DNA from: Candidatus Zymogenaceae bacterium
GTDB taxonomy: Bacteria; Desulfobacterota; Zymogenia; Zymogenales; Zymogenaceae
Direction: 5' to 3'
DNA length: 49,385 nucleotides
NCBI GenBank assembly: GCA_016931225.1
Contig: JAFGFE010000037.1
Coordinates: forward strand, 1 to 49,385
Part shown: piece after piece, positions 8,639 to 17,652 of the stretch
How the letters are laid out: every line of letters starts with the position of its first letter
How positions within the stretch are numbered: the first letter of the stretch is position 1
The notes under the pieces: model-generated
Database searches by the model: none
The model's input: only the letters and a program-made list of their open reading frames with translations
What the model was told of the DNA's origin: nothing
Position numbers and translations under genes: made by a program

Positions 8639-8899
8639 ATGCAAGGCAAGAAGCTTTTTGTCGGAAATCTGACCTACTCGGTAACCAGCGACGAGCTGGG
8701 AGAGCTGTTCGCCAACTACGGAGAGGTGGTCGAGGCCAAAGTGATCGAGGGGAAGGGATTCGGATTTGTGGAGATGTCCAGCCAGGAAGAGGCCGTTGCG
8801 GCCAAGGACGCCCTCCACGGCACTGAGTACGTGGGACGCACCCTGAACGTGGACGAAGCCCGTCCCCCCAGGAACCGGGGTCCCAGAAGAAGCTACTAA
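8639..8899 (+). CDS. RRM-type RNA-binding protein
   Basis: An 86-residue single RNA-recognition-motif protein. RNP2 (LFVGNL, residues 6-11) and RNP1 (KGFGFVEM, residues 39-46) are both intact, with aromatic residues at the RNA-stacking positions. A short Arg/Pro/Gly tail (RPPRNRGPRRSY) follows. Such proteins occur in cyanobacteria and many deltaproteobacteria as cytoplasmic RNA chaperones, often cold-induced. The ribosome binding site GAAGGAG lies 6-7 nt before ATG 8639. Single gene with its own promoter and terminator. A long leader before so small a gene suggests post-transcriptional control (inference). Confidence 0.95.
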   Translation: MQGKKLFVGNLTYSVTSDELGELFANYGEVVEAKVIEGKGFGFVEMSSQEEAVAAKDALHGTEYVGRTLNVDEARPPRNRGPRRSY

Positions 8900-8919
8900 G
8901 AACAATCCAGACAAAAAAA

Positions 8920-8960
8920 GGCGGCGTGTTTTCTCATGGAAACATCGCCGCTTTTTTTTT
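8920..8960 (+). terminator. Rho-independent terminator of the RRM gene
   Basis: GCGGCG (8921-8926) pairs with CGCCGC (8946-8951) and the inner TGTTT with AAACA, followed by a run of nine T residues (8952-8960). It lies 20 nt after the RRM stop codon. Confidence 0.9.
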
Positions 8961-9353
8961 CGAAATCGTGAACGCCCCATAGAAAGCGGGCGACACCCCC
9001 GTCTGAAAGACCGGGCGTCTTCGTCCCCGAACACGCCACCTTCCGGTCCCGCCCTCAACCGGCCGCCATTTTCACCCGTCATAGTATAAAGAAATTTCAT
9101 TTTCGGTGATTTTGTTATTGCATATATGCGTATGTATATGATACGCAAATAAAGAAAGCGATAATAACAGAAGTTGCCGACATAGCGACGAATCTCAACG
9201 CGTGTATAGCTCTTACAGACGGTATTGTGAGGCTGAAAGGCTGTGTCGATTGAGGCGGAGAAATCCGTCGGCGTCCAGTCGTGATGCGTCGTATGTTTTT
9301 CACGTAAGTATTGTCGTGTCATAAGTGAGTCTTCTGTGCAGAGGTGTGTCGTG
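8961..9353. other. 393-nt gap upstream of the first HEAT-repeat gene
   Basis: The left half (8961-9090) is GC-rich with no credible ORF. The right half turns AT-rich and holds the promoter/operator candidate at 9112-9147. About 200 nt of apparent leader then precede the HEAT gene. Confidence 0.4.
9112..9147 (+). promoter_or_regulatory. Promoter with overlapping palindromic operator
   Basis: TTGTTA (9112-9117), a 17-nt spacer and TATATG (9135-9140) form a promoter-like pair. A 7-bp inverted repeat, TGCGTAT (9127-9133) and ATACGCA (9141-9147), brackets the -10 element, the geometry expected of a repressor site. It lies about 210 nt upstream of the HEAT lipoprotein start. Confidence 0.4.
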
Positions 9354-11873
9354 ATGAGAAAAAGAATAATCGTTGTTTCCGTACCGGCTTTGATGGTGAT
9401 ACTTTTGCTCCTGTCTTCGTGTGACCATGTGTTCGTGAGCGAAGATCTCGAGCAGATGCTGCAAAGCGAAAAAGCAGATGAGAGAATAGAGGCGATCGAT
9501 CTTCTGAAAGTTCCCGCGGAAAAAGGAAATGTGCGGGCGCTCGATCTGCTGATAGATGCCTTGAATGATGAAGATGCTCTGGTTCGAAAAAGCGCCGTAA
9601 AAGCGCTGGGAGAGGTCGGCGATCCACGGGCTGTGGAGCCGCTCATTGAGACGTTGAAGGATGAGGGTATATGTAATTATTTTTCGATAACACAGGCATT
9701 GATGGAAATTGGAGAGCCGGCCGTCATTCCGCTCATCAATACAATACGAAATGGTAATTTTATTGAGATACAATGCGCAATCACAGTGCTCAAAGAGATA
9801 GGTGAACCGGCGATAGATCCGCTTATTGAAATGTTACAAGATGAAGATGCCGCCAATCGAGCGATTGCCGCGACAGTGTTGGGGGAAGTAGGCAATCCCA
9901 GTGCGGTTGGGCCGCTGATAGATATGTTGGGGGATGATGATTATCGTGTTCGGGGAAGTGCCGCAACGGCATTGGGTACCATCAAAGATTATCGGGCCGT
10001 GAAACCGCTCATCGAGACGTTACATGATGAAGACGCCTCTGTTCGGAGAGAAGCAACGAAAGTGCTGGGAGAAATTGGTGATCCCCGGGCGATCAAGCCG
10101 CTCCTGGGGTTGATTGAGGATGAAGATCCCGTTGTTCGAAAATTCGCAGAAGAATCTCTGAAAAAAATAGGCGAACCGACGGTGGAAATACTCATAGAAA
10201 CGTTAAAGGAAAAAGAAGACGCTTCCTTGGATGAATCATCAATGACTCCAAAAGAGAATATTGATCTCAAAAAAATCGAGTCTCTCATAGAAGATTTGGG
10301 GGACAACAAGGATATACATGCACGTGAAAAAGCGAAAAAAGCGTTGTCTGAGATCGGAGAGCCAGCGGTCACCCCACTTATCGAAGCGTTACATGATGAA
10401 AATTTACTGGTTCGAGGGTATGCGGCAGAGGTTCTTGGAAAGATCGGAGATTCCCGGGCGGTGGATCCGCTCATCGAGGCGTTGAATGATACAGATATTA
10501 AAGTTATCTATCATGCAATAATCGCCCTGGGGAAAATAGGAGATACTCGGGCGGTTCCACCGCTCATTAAAATATTGGAGGATGATGCTTCCCTCAATCA
10601 GGAATATGCGGCAAAGGCATTGGGAGATATCGGAGATCCCAGGGCGATGGATCCGCTCATTGAGGCACTGAAGAAAAAAAATTACTTTCTTTGTGAATAT
10701 ATCGCGTTCGCCCTGGTAAAGATTGACGATACCAGGGGATTTGAGGTGCTTCTTGCTGTACTAGAGGATGAAGATAATTCTTTAAGAAGAATTGTCGTGG
10801 ATGTATTGGGAGGCATCGGTGACCCTCGGGCGGTGGAGCCGCTTCTTGAAGCGTTGAGGGATGAGGATATTGGTATTAGTCATGCAGCCAGGGACGCCCT
10901 GGTAGACATCGGCGAGCCAGCGATCGATCCGCTTATCGGAGCGCTGGAGGATAAAGACTCTTCTGTTCGAGGAGGAGCAGCCAAGGCGTTAACATATATG
11001 GGAGAGGCGGCTGTCCCGTCGCTCATAGAGGTGATGATGGATGAAGAGTACATGCCTCGTAAAAAGGTTATCGTGATATTGGGAGACATCGGTGATACCC
11101 GAGCCGTTGATCCGCTCGTCGAGGTGTTGGAAGACGAAGACTCGACGGTGAGAAGGTACGCGGTCACCGCCCTCGGTAAAATCGGGGATGCCCGGGCCGT
11201 TGATCCGCTCATCGAGATGTTGAGAGACGAAAACTCGACGGTGAGAAAGTCCACGGTTACTGCTCTCGGTGAAATCGGGGATACCCGGGCCGTAAAACCA
11301 CTGGCCTATGCGATGAAGGATGAAGACGAAGACGTTCGAAAAGAAGCGTTGGGAGTGCTGGTGGGTATGGGCGAGCCGGCGGTAATGCCGCTCATCGAAC
11401 TTTTGGATAACGGGGATTCCGAAGTCCAGGAAGACGTGGTGAAGGTGCTGGGAGAAATCGGTGACCCCCGGGCGGTGGAGCCGCTCATTGCGGTGCTTAT
11501 ACCCGAGAATTACCGACTTAATACCTTTCTGTACAGGACACTGAAACGCGTCAGCGGTTTGAGAATCTTCTCCTACGATTCGTTCGTAACGCGATGGGTG
11601 AGTGCATGTGAGGAGACAGATTCAAGGCTTCGAGAGAATGCGGCCGAGGCATTGAGGAAGATCGGAGACCCCCGGGCGGTAAAGCCCCTCTGTATGGTAT
11701 TACGGGATGGAGTTCTCCAGGTCCGCAAAAGCGCCGTCATCGCTCTATGGGAGATTGGAGATCCAAGCGCAATAACATGCCTCAAACGGGCGAAAAAATG
11801 GAAAGAGAACGAGGGTGATCCGGTGATGGTGTTCACCATAGACGAAGCCCTGAAAAGATTTGAAGACAAGTAA
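9354..11873 (+). CDS. Large HEAT-repeat lipoprotein
   Basis: An 839-residue protein. Residues 1-22 are a lipoprotein signal peptide (MRKRIIVV..., lipobox LSSC), so it should be membrane-anchored on the periplasmic side. The +2 residue is Asp (CDHV), which in enterobacteria favours inner-membrane retention. The rest is about 24 PBS-lyase/HEAT-like repeats of two registers: 31-residue units with IGDPRAVEPL and 30-residue units with IGEPAVDPL. One unit near residue 720 carries an insertion (VSGLRIFSYDSF). The C-terminal cap LKRAKKWKENEGDP is shared with its neighbours. Such arrays are solenoid scaffolds for protein binding; no catalytic residues are visible. Start ATG 9354 follows AGAGGTG; GTG 9351 is possible. 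DNA here is AT-richer than flanking genes. Confidence 0.9.
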   Translation: MRKRIIVVSVPALMVILLLLSSCDHVFVSEDLEQMLQSEKADERIEAIDLLKVPAEKGNVRALDLLIDALNDEDALVRKSAVKALGEVGDPRAVEPLIETLKDEGICNYFSITQALMEIGEPAVIPLINTIRNGNFIEIQCAITVLKEIGEPAIDPLIEMLQDEDAANRAIAATVLGEVGNPSAVGPLIDMLGDDDYRVRGSAATALGTIKDYRAVKPLIETLHDEDASVRREATKVLGEIGDPRAIKPLLGLIEDEDPVVRKFAEESLKKIGEPTVEILIETLKEKEDASLDESSMTPKENIDLKKIESLIEDLGDNKDIHAREKAKKALSEIGEPAVTPLIEALHDENLLVRGYAAEVLGKIGDSRAVDPLIEALNDTDIKVIYHAIIALGKIGDTRAVPPLIKILEDDASLNQEYAAKALGDIGDPRAMDPLIEALKKKNYFLCEYIAFALVKIDDTRGFEVLLAVLEDEDNSLRRIVVDVLGGIGDPRAVEPLLEALRDEDIGISHAARDALVDIGEPAIDPLIGALEDKDSSVRGGAAKALTYMGEAAVPSLIEVMMDEEYMPRKKVIVILGDIGDTRAVDPLVEVLEDEDSTVRRYAVTALGKIGDARAVDPLIEMLRDENSTVRKSTVTALGEIGDTRAVKPLAYAMKDEDEDVRKEALGVLVGMGEPAVMPLIELLDNGDSEVQEDVVKVLGEIGDPRAVEPLIAVLIPENYRLNTFLYRTLKRVSGLRIFSYDSFVTRWVSACEETDSRLRENAAEALRKIGDPRAVKPLCMVLRDGVLQVRKSAVIALWEIGDPSAITCLKRAKKWKENEGDPVMVFTIDEALKRFEDK

Positions 11874-11940
11874 CATACACCTGGCGACGTGGTGTGATTT
11901 TCTTGGTGGTGAGGGGTTGGGGCGTGAAATAACAGGGAAA

Positions 11941-12346
11941 ATGTGCGCAGCGGTGTCCCTGGTTGGTTTGTGCCTGGTGCGTTTTCATACAGTATATGCC
12001 GAGAAGGGTGGTCACCCATACATACGTTGAGATGATAGAAAAAAAGAACCCCTAGGCGGTGGAGCCGCTCATTCGCGCACTGAAGGATGAAAGACACGAG
12101 GTGCGGGAAAGGGCGGCGGAAGCCCTGGGGAAGCTCGGCGATCCCCGAGCCGTAGAGCCGTTGATCGAGTTGTTGGAGGACGAGAATCTCTTCGTGCGGT
12201 ATTTCTCCGCGGTGGCCCTGGGGGAGATCGGGGATGCGAGGGTGATACGGTCCCTGAAGAAGGCGCGTAAGCGAAGAGAGAACAAAAAAAATCCATATGT
12301 TCTCAAAGGAATAGACGAAGCGCTGGAAGCGCTTGCAGGGACGTAA
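11941..12346 (+). pseudogene. Broken HEAT-repeat gene
   Basis: Two pieces in different frames. From ATG 11941 a signal-peptide-like sequence (MCAAVSLVGLCLV...VYAEKGG) runs to TGA 12028-12030. From 12056 another frame reads NP-stop-AVEPLIRALKDERHEVRERA, two clear HEAT repeats and the same C-terminal cap as its neighbours (LKKARKRRENKKNPYVLKGIDEAL), ending at 12346. The TAG falls exactly where the conserved Arg of the DPRAVEPL motif belongs. The simplest reading is a former secreted HEAT protein that lost its middle repeats and reading frame. Translation from GTG 12059 could still yield 95 residues, but there is no good ribosome binding site. Confidence 0.75.
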
Positions 12347-12395
12347 TGTGCGCATCCTGACGTAGCATCGAGGTTTTTACATACGGGAGTAGATC

Positions 12396-14282
12396 ATGGA
12401 GGACAGAAGAAGATACATACTATCGCTGGCGTTGATACTCGTCGTATCGCTCACATTTTCGTTGTTCTGCATCCACTATTATAGAAGCCAGGATGATACG
12501 GCAGAGGGCGAAAGTCCCCATGAAACAGCGATTGAGAGAGAAAGTCCTGATGAATCAACGGGAACGGACGATCAACTTATGTTTGAGATGGAGGATATCG
12601 ATGCCGGGATGATATCGTCGCTCATCGAGGAATTGGATGATGAAGATATTGATGTTCAGAAGGGGGCCAGAGAAAAGCTGATTAAGATCGGCGAACCGGC
12701 GGTTCCCGCGCTCATCGACGTGCTGGATTCCGATAACATACGGGTAAGGATCAATGCGATGGAAGCATTGAGGGAGATCGGCGATCTGAGGGCCGTGGAG
12801 CCGATTATCGACCTGCTTCACGATGAAGACCAGTTTGTTCGTGAAAGCGCCGTGGAGGCGTTGATGGAAATCGATGAGGCCCGGACCCGGGGATTGCTTG
12901 TGAAAAGGATGGACGATCCGAATGGAGAAGTCAGGTATTATGCGCTGCTTGCGTTTATTGAGTTAGATGATCCCGGTGTTTTAGAGATGCTGAAAACCGC
13001 ATTGTACGATGAAGATACACAAGTGAGGGATCTTGCGGTTGATGTGCTGGAGGAAATCGATGATGTGTCGGAAAAGAAGATCCTTGAGGAAAAGACGGAG
13101 TTGGATGAATCCGGTGAAGAAGAAACGAAAGATGAACACAGAGAACTCGATGACGAGAGAAAATACCTGCTTGTGAAAACACTATCGAGAGCCACGCCGT
13201 ATGAGGAAAGGATGGAAGCCAAAGAGGATCTCGAAAAGCTCGGCGGGATTGACGCGGAATTACTCATCGAGGTGCTGAATCACCAGAATCGGTCTCTGAG
13301 AGAAACCATGGTAGAGAGACTGACGCAGATCGGAGAGCCGGCGGTGGAGCCGCTTATCGATGCGTTGAATGATGTCGATGATCACAGGAGGGCGGAAGCC
13401 GCGAAAGCTCTCGGGTTGATCGGTGATCCCCGAGCCGCAGATTCTCTTGCCGATGCGATGTACGATATGGATGCGGAGGTTCGTGAAAACGCGATAATCG
13501 CCCTGGGGAAAATCGGCGATCCCCGGGCGGTGAAACCGCTGGTTGTGATGCTAAACGATGCTAACTGGTTGACGGTACGGGAGCTTTTCGGCATATTGAT
13601 ACAAATGGGTGATCCAGCTCTCCCCGCTTTAATTGATTTATTGAAGCATGATGAGTCATATATAAGAGAATATGCCGCAAAATCCCTCGGAAAGACCGGT
13701 GATCCCCGGGCCGTTGAGCCGCTCCTTGAGGCGTTGGAGGACGAAAGCTTCCAGGTTCGAGAAAGTACCGCGGAAGCTCTGGGGAAGATGGGCGATCCCC
13801 GGGCGGTGGAGCCGCTTTTTGAAGCATTGGAGGATAGAAATTCTACGGTTCGAGAGAGCGCCGTTAAAGCTCTGGGTGAAATCGGCGATCCCCGGGTGGC
13901 GGTGCCCCTGATAGAACTTGTTGATGAGAAAGATGCGAGCATAAAAAGACATCTGTATGAGCTGGTGCGTAAAATAAATGGTTACGATATTGATAGGAGG
14001 TCAATCCTCCCTGAGAGATCGCTGAGAGAAAATACGCTTCGTGCACTGGATTATGAGTATGAGTATGTCCGGGTGGAGGCCATTCTTGTGCTGGGCAAGC
14101 TCGGTGATCCCCGGGCGTATGATTCACTTGTCGAGGCGTTGAACGACGAGAAAGAACTTATACGATACACCGCCATGACGGCGCTGGCGGAGTTCGGAGA
14201 TCCGAGGGCCGTCGATCTGTTGAAGGACGCCAGGGACAAGATGATGAAGGAAAATCCCCCGAGTCCGTTCGATCTTCCATAG
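12396..14282 (+). CDS. HEAT-repeat protein with N-terminal membrane anchor
   Basis: A 628-residue protein. Residues 8-27 form one hydrophobic segment without a clear cleavage site, so it is probably an anchored protein with its bulk in the periplasm. A Glu/Ser-rich linker (30-60) precedes about 14 HEAT/PBS-lyase-like repeats. The array is interrupted by an acidic insert (about 220-260, DESGEEETKDEHRELDDER) and by the KINGYDIDRR insert near 530 that matches the KRVSGL insert of the 9354-11873 protein. The C-terminal cap (LKDARDKMMKENPP) is also shared. It therefore arose by duplication with that gene and the broken copy between them. The ribosome binding site GGGAG precedes ATG 12396. Likely a binding scaffold; partner unknown. 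Confidence 0.9.
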   Translation: MEDRRRYILSLALILVVSLTFSLFCIHYYRSQDDTAEGESPHETAIERESPDESTGTDDQLMFEMEDIDAGMISSLIEELDDEDIDVQKGAREKLIKIGEPAVPALIDVLDSDNIRVRINAMEALREIGDLRAVEPIIDLLHDEDQFVRESAVEALMEIDEARTRGLLVKRMDDPNGEVRYYALLAFIELDDPGVLEMLKTALYDEDTQVRDLAVDVLEEIDDVSEKKILEEKTELDESGEEETKDEHRELDDERKYLLVKTLSRATPYEERMEAKEDLEKLGGIDAELLIEVLNHQNRSLRETMVERLTQIGEPAVEPLIDALNDVDDHRRAEAAKALGLIGDPRAADSLADAMYDMDAEVRENAIIALGKIGDPRAVKPLVVMLNDANWLTVRELFGILIQMGDPALPALIDLLKHDESYIREYAAKSLGKTGDPRAVEPLLEALEDESFQVRESTAEALGKMGDPRAVEPLFEALEDRNSTVRESAVKALGEIGDPRVAVPLIELVDEKDASIKRHLYELVRKINGYDIDRRSILPERSLRENTLRALDYEYEYVRVEAILVLGKLGDPRAYDSLVEALNDEKELIRYTAMTALAEFGDPRAVDLLKDARDKMMKENPPSPFDLP

Positions 14283-14300
14283 AAAAAGTCGAGAGATAAC

Positions 14301-15326
14301 CTATCTACCGATTTCCAAAAACTCCCCCTCCCGATCCACGAACCCCCACCCGCCGTCCCTCCCGACGGCGCTGTAGCCCTCGGAAAAGCCGCCGACGCGA
14401 TCGAACATCGGCTCGATGACGATGTGTCCCTCGGCGTCGATGAATCCCCACAGGCCCCCGGTCTTCACCGGGCCCAGTCCCTCGGAAAAATCCCCGGCGG
14501 CATCAAAGACCGACTCGATGACGATTTCCCCCGTGGCGTCGATGTAGCCGTATTTTCCTGATACCCGGACCATCGCCAGTCCCTCGGAAAATTCCCCTGC
14601 CTCGTCGTATACGGGCTCGATGACGAATGTCCCCGTCTCGTCGATGTATCCCCAGCCCCCGTCCCAAAAGACGGCGCACAATCCCCCGGAAAAGTCCGCC
14701 GCGTCTTCAAAGGAGGGCGTCACCGCATACGCCCCCGTCTCGTTGATGAATCCCCACTGGTCCCCGGTCCGCACCGCCGCCAATCCTTTGGAGAACTCCC
14801 GGGCCTCGTCAAAAGCAAACGCGATCTCCGTCTCCCCCTGAGTATCGATATACCCCCAGCTTCCGTCCCGTTTTACCGGTGCCAGACCCCGGGAGAATTC
14901 CCCGGCGTCCTCGAAGGTCGGGGAAATGATCACGGCGCCGTCGGAATTAATATATCCCCACAGGCCCGAGATTTTCACCCGGGCGAGGTTTTCGGAAAAA
15001 TCCCGGGCGTCATCGAATCTCGGATCGATGATCAGGGCGCCGTTTCGGTCGATGAAACCGTGTCGGTCTCCCAGGAGGCGGTGGGCTCTCCCGTCATGAA
15101 AATCGAAAACGGGGGGGTAAAATACCGATTCTCGGACGAATTCGGGTTTCACGGCGTATTCTCCGGTTGTGTCCACATACCCGATGCGACCGTTCACCTC
15201 CACCCGGGCCAGTCCCTCGGAGAAGCTCCACGCATAGTCGAGGGGAAGCGTGTGGTCTTGTGCGAGTGTCACAGAACAGATCAAAACAGACAGCATACAT
15301 ACGCCGATAGAGATATATCGTTTCAT
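14301..15326 (-). CDS. Secreted WG-repeat protein
   Basis: A 341-residue protein with a cleavable signal peptide (MKRYISIGVCMLSVLICSV, cleavage probably after TLA). The remainder is about nine WG (KWG) repeats of about 32 residues. Each has the pattern F-x-D-A-x-x-F-S-E-G-L-A-x-V-x-x-x-G-x-W-G-Y-I-D-x-x-G, for example GLWGYINSDG, GSWGYIDTQG and GQWGFINETG. WG repeats form beta-rich surfaces on periplasmic or surface proteins; no enzyme activity is implied. Start ATG 15326 has GAGGAG upstream; the longer open frame to 15431 adds a non-signal sequence. It lies 125 nt downstream of trpS on the same strand and converges with the HEAT gene 18 nt away. Confidence 0.9.
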   Translation of the reverse strand: MKRYISIGVCMLSVLICSVTLAQDHTLPLDYAWSFSEGLARVEVNGRIGYVDTTGEYAVKPEFVRESVFYPPVFDFHDGRAHRLLGDRHGFIDRNGALIIDPRFDDARDFSENLARVKISGLWGYINSDGAVIISPTFEDAGEFSRGLAPVKRDGSWGYIDTQGETEIAFAFDEAREFSKGLAAVRTGDQWGFINETGAYAVTPSFEDAADFSGGLCAVFWDGGWGYIDETGTFVIEPVYDEAGEFSEGLAMVRVSGKYGYIDATGEIVIESVFDAAGDFSEGLGPVKTGGLWGFIDAEGHIVIEPMFDRVGGFSEGYSAVGRDGGWGFVDREGEFLEIGR

Positions 15327-15451
15327 GGAGCGGCTCCTCGATGTGAGTCGGACGGTACAAACGGCTTTCTGATAATACCCGACAAAAAACGGGGATGGAT
15401 GTTCCATCCCCGCGTCGGAGTATCCGGGCATTGTCGATTGTGTGGGGACGT

Positions 15452-16417
15452 CTAATACACCAGCCCGACGTTTTTCCGGACGATACTCAGGGTCTTTTCC
15501 GCCTCGGCCCTGGTCTTTTCCGCACCGGCCGCCAGTACCTTTCGGATGTGGTCCTTGTTCGCCATCAGGTCGTCCCGCTTTTTTCGATACGGGGCGAAGT
15601 ATTCCCAGATGACGCCCATAAGCTCCTTTTTCACCTCGGAGTACTTCAGCCCGGGGGCCAGGTAGCGCTCCCTGAGCTTCTCCAGGTCGCCTGTGTCCAG
15701 AAACAGGCTCATCAGGGAAAACAGGGTGTCGTTATCCGGATCCTTGGGCTCGTCCACCGCCCGGGAATCGGTGACGATGCCCATCACTTTTTGCTTCAGC
15801 TCCTTTTCGCTCAAGAATATCTCGATGGTGTTGTCGTAGGACTTGCTCATTTTCTGTCCGTCGATGCCGGGTATAATCGCCACATCATCGCTGATTTCCG
15901 CCTCCGGGACGGTGAAGGTCTCCCCGAAGATATAGTTGAAGCGCTGGGCGATGTCCCGGGTGATTTCCAGGTGCTGTTTCTGGTCCTTGCCCACCGGGAC
16001 CCTGTCGGCCTGATAGAGCAGGATGTCCGCGGCCATCAGCACCGGATAGGCGAACAGCCCGTGATTGGGGGCCAGTCCCTTGGCGATTTTATCCTTATAG
16101 CTGTGGGCCCGCTCCAACAGTCCCATCGGCGTGACATTGCTGAGTATCCAGGTCAGCTCCGTTACCTCCGGCACATCGGACTGGACCCAGAAGAAACACT
16201 TCTCGGGATCGAGACCCAGGGCCAGGAAGTCCGCCGCCGCCGCCAGGGTATCCTTGGCAAGGGGTACGGGATCCGACACACTGGTCAGGGCGTGCAGGTT
16301 GACGATAAACACAAACAGTGTCGCCTCCTGCTGGTATTTGATCATTTGGCGCATCATGCCGAAGTAGTTGCCGATATGAAGGGAACCGGACGGTTGAATT
16401 CCGGAAAGTACTCGCAT
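15452..16417 (-). CDS. trpS: Tryptophanyl-tRNA synthetase
   Basis: A 321-residue class I aminoacyl-tRNA synthetase that charges tRNA-Trp in the cytoplasm. The HIGH-type motif is HIGN (residues 14-17) in GIQPSGSLHIGNYFG and the KMSKS loop is intact (189-193). YPVLMAADILLYQAD and VPVGKDQKQHLE are diagnostic for TrpS. The length matches the bacterial family. Two starts are possible. I chose ATG 16417 because AAGGA lies 9 nt upstream; at ATG 16426 AAGGA would abut the start codon with no spacing. It is probably co-transcribed with the secreted hypothetical gene 46 nt upstream and with yjbQ. Confidence 0.97.
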   Translation of the reverse strand: MRVLSGIQPSGSLHIGNYFGMMRQMIKYQQEATLFVFIVNLHALTSVSDPVPLAKDTLAAAADFLALGLDPEKCFFWVQSDVPEVTELTWILSNVTPMGLLERAHSYKDKIAKGLAPNHGLFAYPVLMAADILLYQADRVPVGKDQKQHLEITRDIAQRFNYIFGETFTVPEAEISDDVAIIPGIDGQKMSKSYDNTIEIFLSEKELKQKVMGIVTDSRAVDEPKDPDNDTLFSLMSLFLDTGDLEKLRERYLAPGLKYSEVKKELMGVIWEYFAPYRKKRDDLMANKDHIRKVLAAGAEKTRAEAEKTLSIVRKNVGLVY

Positions 16418-16463
16418 AGATATCATTCCTTTTTGAAAGCGTCATGGTGATGAAGGTGATGGG

Positions 16464-17126
16464 TTACTCAGTAAGGATATATTCGGTGAGCTTCAATTTG
16501 ATTTTTTCTCCAGTCGTGTAGTCAATATAGTAATAGGCGGTGATGCCCACTCCCGGGGCGAACGTCATCATTTTCCCCTCATCCGGTTTTTTCATGATGA
16601 AGGCGTATCCGTCCACCGGGCCGCGAAGGGCCGGCACCGATATCCGTGTCGTCTTGACGACCCACCCGGATTCTCCCACGATCGTGCCCTGGTAGAGGCC
16701 GGAGATGAGGGGGAACGAGATGAATTTTTCCTCCGCGCTCGGATCGTACCGGCCGCCCATGGCGGTGTTCATATCCTGCTGGTTCTCGATCAGGTACACG
16801 TCGTTTCCGAGAAGGTAATAGACATACGATGAGCGGCAGACGGCTCCGTCCAGGATGGACAAGGCGTCAAAGGGATGCCCCATCATATGGGCGCCCACGT
16901 ATCCGCCGCCGGTCACGAATCGAACCACCTCGGATTTCAGGTTGAACTCGATGATCTCCGTATCTTCGCCGTCGCTTTCCCCCTTTTCATAGGTGCCGGT
17001 GTAGTACCAGACTCCGTTATCCTCAAGGGGGAAGAGCGTTCCCGATCCCGAATCCATGGCCAATGTCTGGGTTGCGAACAGTGCGATTAGTGCATTGATG
17101 AGAAGGTGAAAAGATCGTTTGAACAT
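16464..17126 (-). CDS. Secreted hypothetical protein
   Basis: A 220-residue protein that I do not recognise. An N-terminal signal peptide is clear (MFKRSFHLLINALIALF, cleavage probably after TLA). The mature part is beta-rich with many Gly and Tyr residues, including GVWYYTGTYEKGE, GGGYVGAHMMGHPFD and a C-terminal YYYIDYTTGEKIKLKL. It is probably periplasmic or surface-exposed. ATG 17126 was chosen for AAAGG upstream and the signal peptide; the frame is open further upstream but overlaps yjbQ. It begins 4 nt after the yjbQ stop codon, so the two are almost certainly co-transcribed, although yjbQ is a cytoplasmic housekeeping protein and offers no functional clue. Confidence 0.75.
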   Translation of the reverse strand: MFKRSFHLLINALIALFATQTLAMDSGSGTLFPLEDNGVWYYTGTYEKGESDGEDTEIIEFNLKSEVVRFVTGGGYVGAHMMGHPFDALSILDGAVCRSSYVYYLLGNDVYLIENQQDMNTAMGGRYDPSAEEKFISFPLISGLYQGTIVGESGWVVKTTRISVPALRGPVDGYAFIMKKPDEGKMMTFAPGVGITAYYYIDYTTGEKIKLKLTEYILTE

Positions 17127-17130
17127 GCCG

Positions 17131-17529
17131 TTACCTTTCGGATATGACCTTGACCAGAACGTTTCTTCTGCGCGGTCCGTCGAATTCACAAAAGAACAGA
17201 GACTGCCACGTGCCGAGCACCAGGGTGGAGTTTTCAACCATCACCATTTCCGATGCGCCCACGAGACTCGACTTGATATGGGCGTCGGAGTTGCCCTCGA
17301 CATGTTTATAACCGTCGTCCTTGGGTACCAGGTGCCGGAGCTTGCCGATCACGTCCCGGGGGACGTCCGGATCGGCGTTTTCATTGATGGTAATTGCGGC
17401 GGTGGTGTGAGGCGTAAACACGTAGCAGACGCCCCTCAGAACGCCGCTCTCCTTGACCACCCGCTGCACGTCCCGGGTGATGTCGATCATCTCTTCACGG
17501 GATGAGGTGTTGACGTTCAACTGCTTCAT
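17131..17529 (-). CDS. yjbQ: YjbQ/UPF0047 family protein
   Basis: A 132-residue protein with the full YjbQ signature: FTPHTTAAITINENADPDV, the HVEGNSDAHIKSSLVG block with conserved Asp and His residues, and LGTWQSLFFCEFDGPRRR. The E. coli member has weak thiamine-phosphate-synthase activity, hence the database name secondary thiamine-phosphate synthase, but the true role is unsettled. Length is normal. Start ATG 17529 has only a weak ribosome binding site. First gene of a likely operon with the secreted hypothetical and trpS; divergent from maf across 123 nt. Confidence 0.93.
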   Translation of the reverse strand: MKQLNVNTSSREEMIDITRDVQRVVKESGVLRGVCYVFTPHTTAAITINENADPDVPRDVIGKLRHLVPKDDGYKHVEGNSDAHIKSSLVGASEMVMVENSTLVLGTWQSLFFCEFDGPRRRNVLVKVISER

Positions 17530-17543
17530 AGTTGGTATTTTTT

Positions 17544-17567
17544 AGTAAAAATGAGTAAAAATCAGTA
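17544..17567. repeat. Short direct repeat in the yjbQ-maf intergenic region
   Basis: AGTAAAAATG and AGTAAAAATC occur back to back, followed by a third partial copy AGTA (10-nt period), inside the only control region available to two divergent genes. Confidence 0.4.
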
Positions 17568-17652
17568 CGTTACATTATCACCAAGGCCTTTATTTTTCAA
17601 CCCTTTTTTGTTATACTGGCCGCCGTTTGATATTGAAACAATCAGGATGTCT

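Noticed and set aside
8531-9646. Long minus-strand frame across the RRM gene
   Set aside because: It spans the RRM gene, its terminator and the HEAT promoter, and its sequence is low-complexity antisense.
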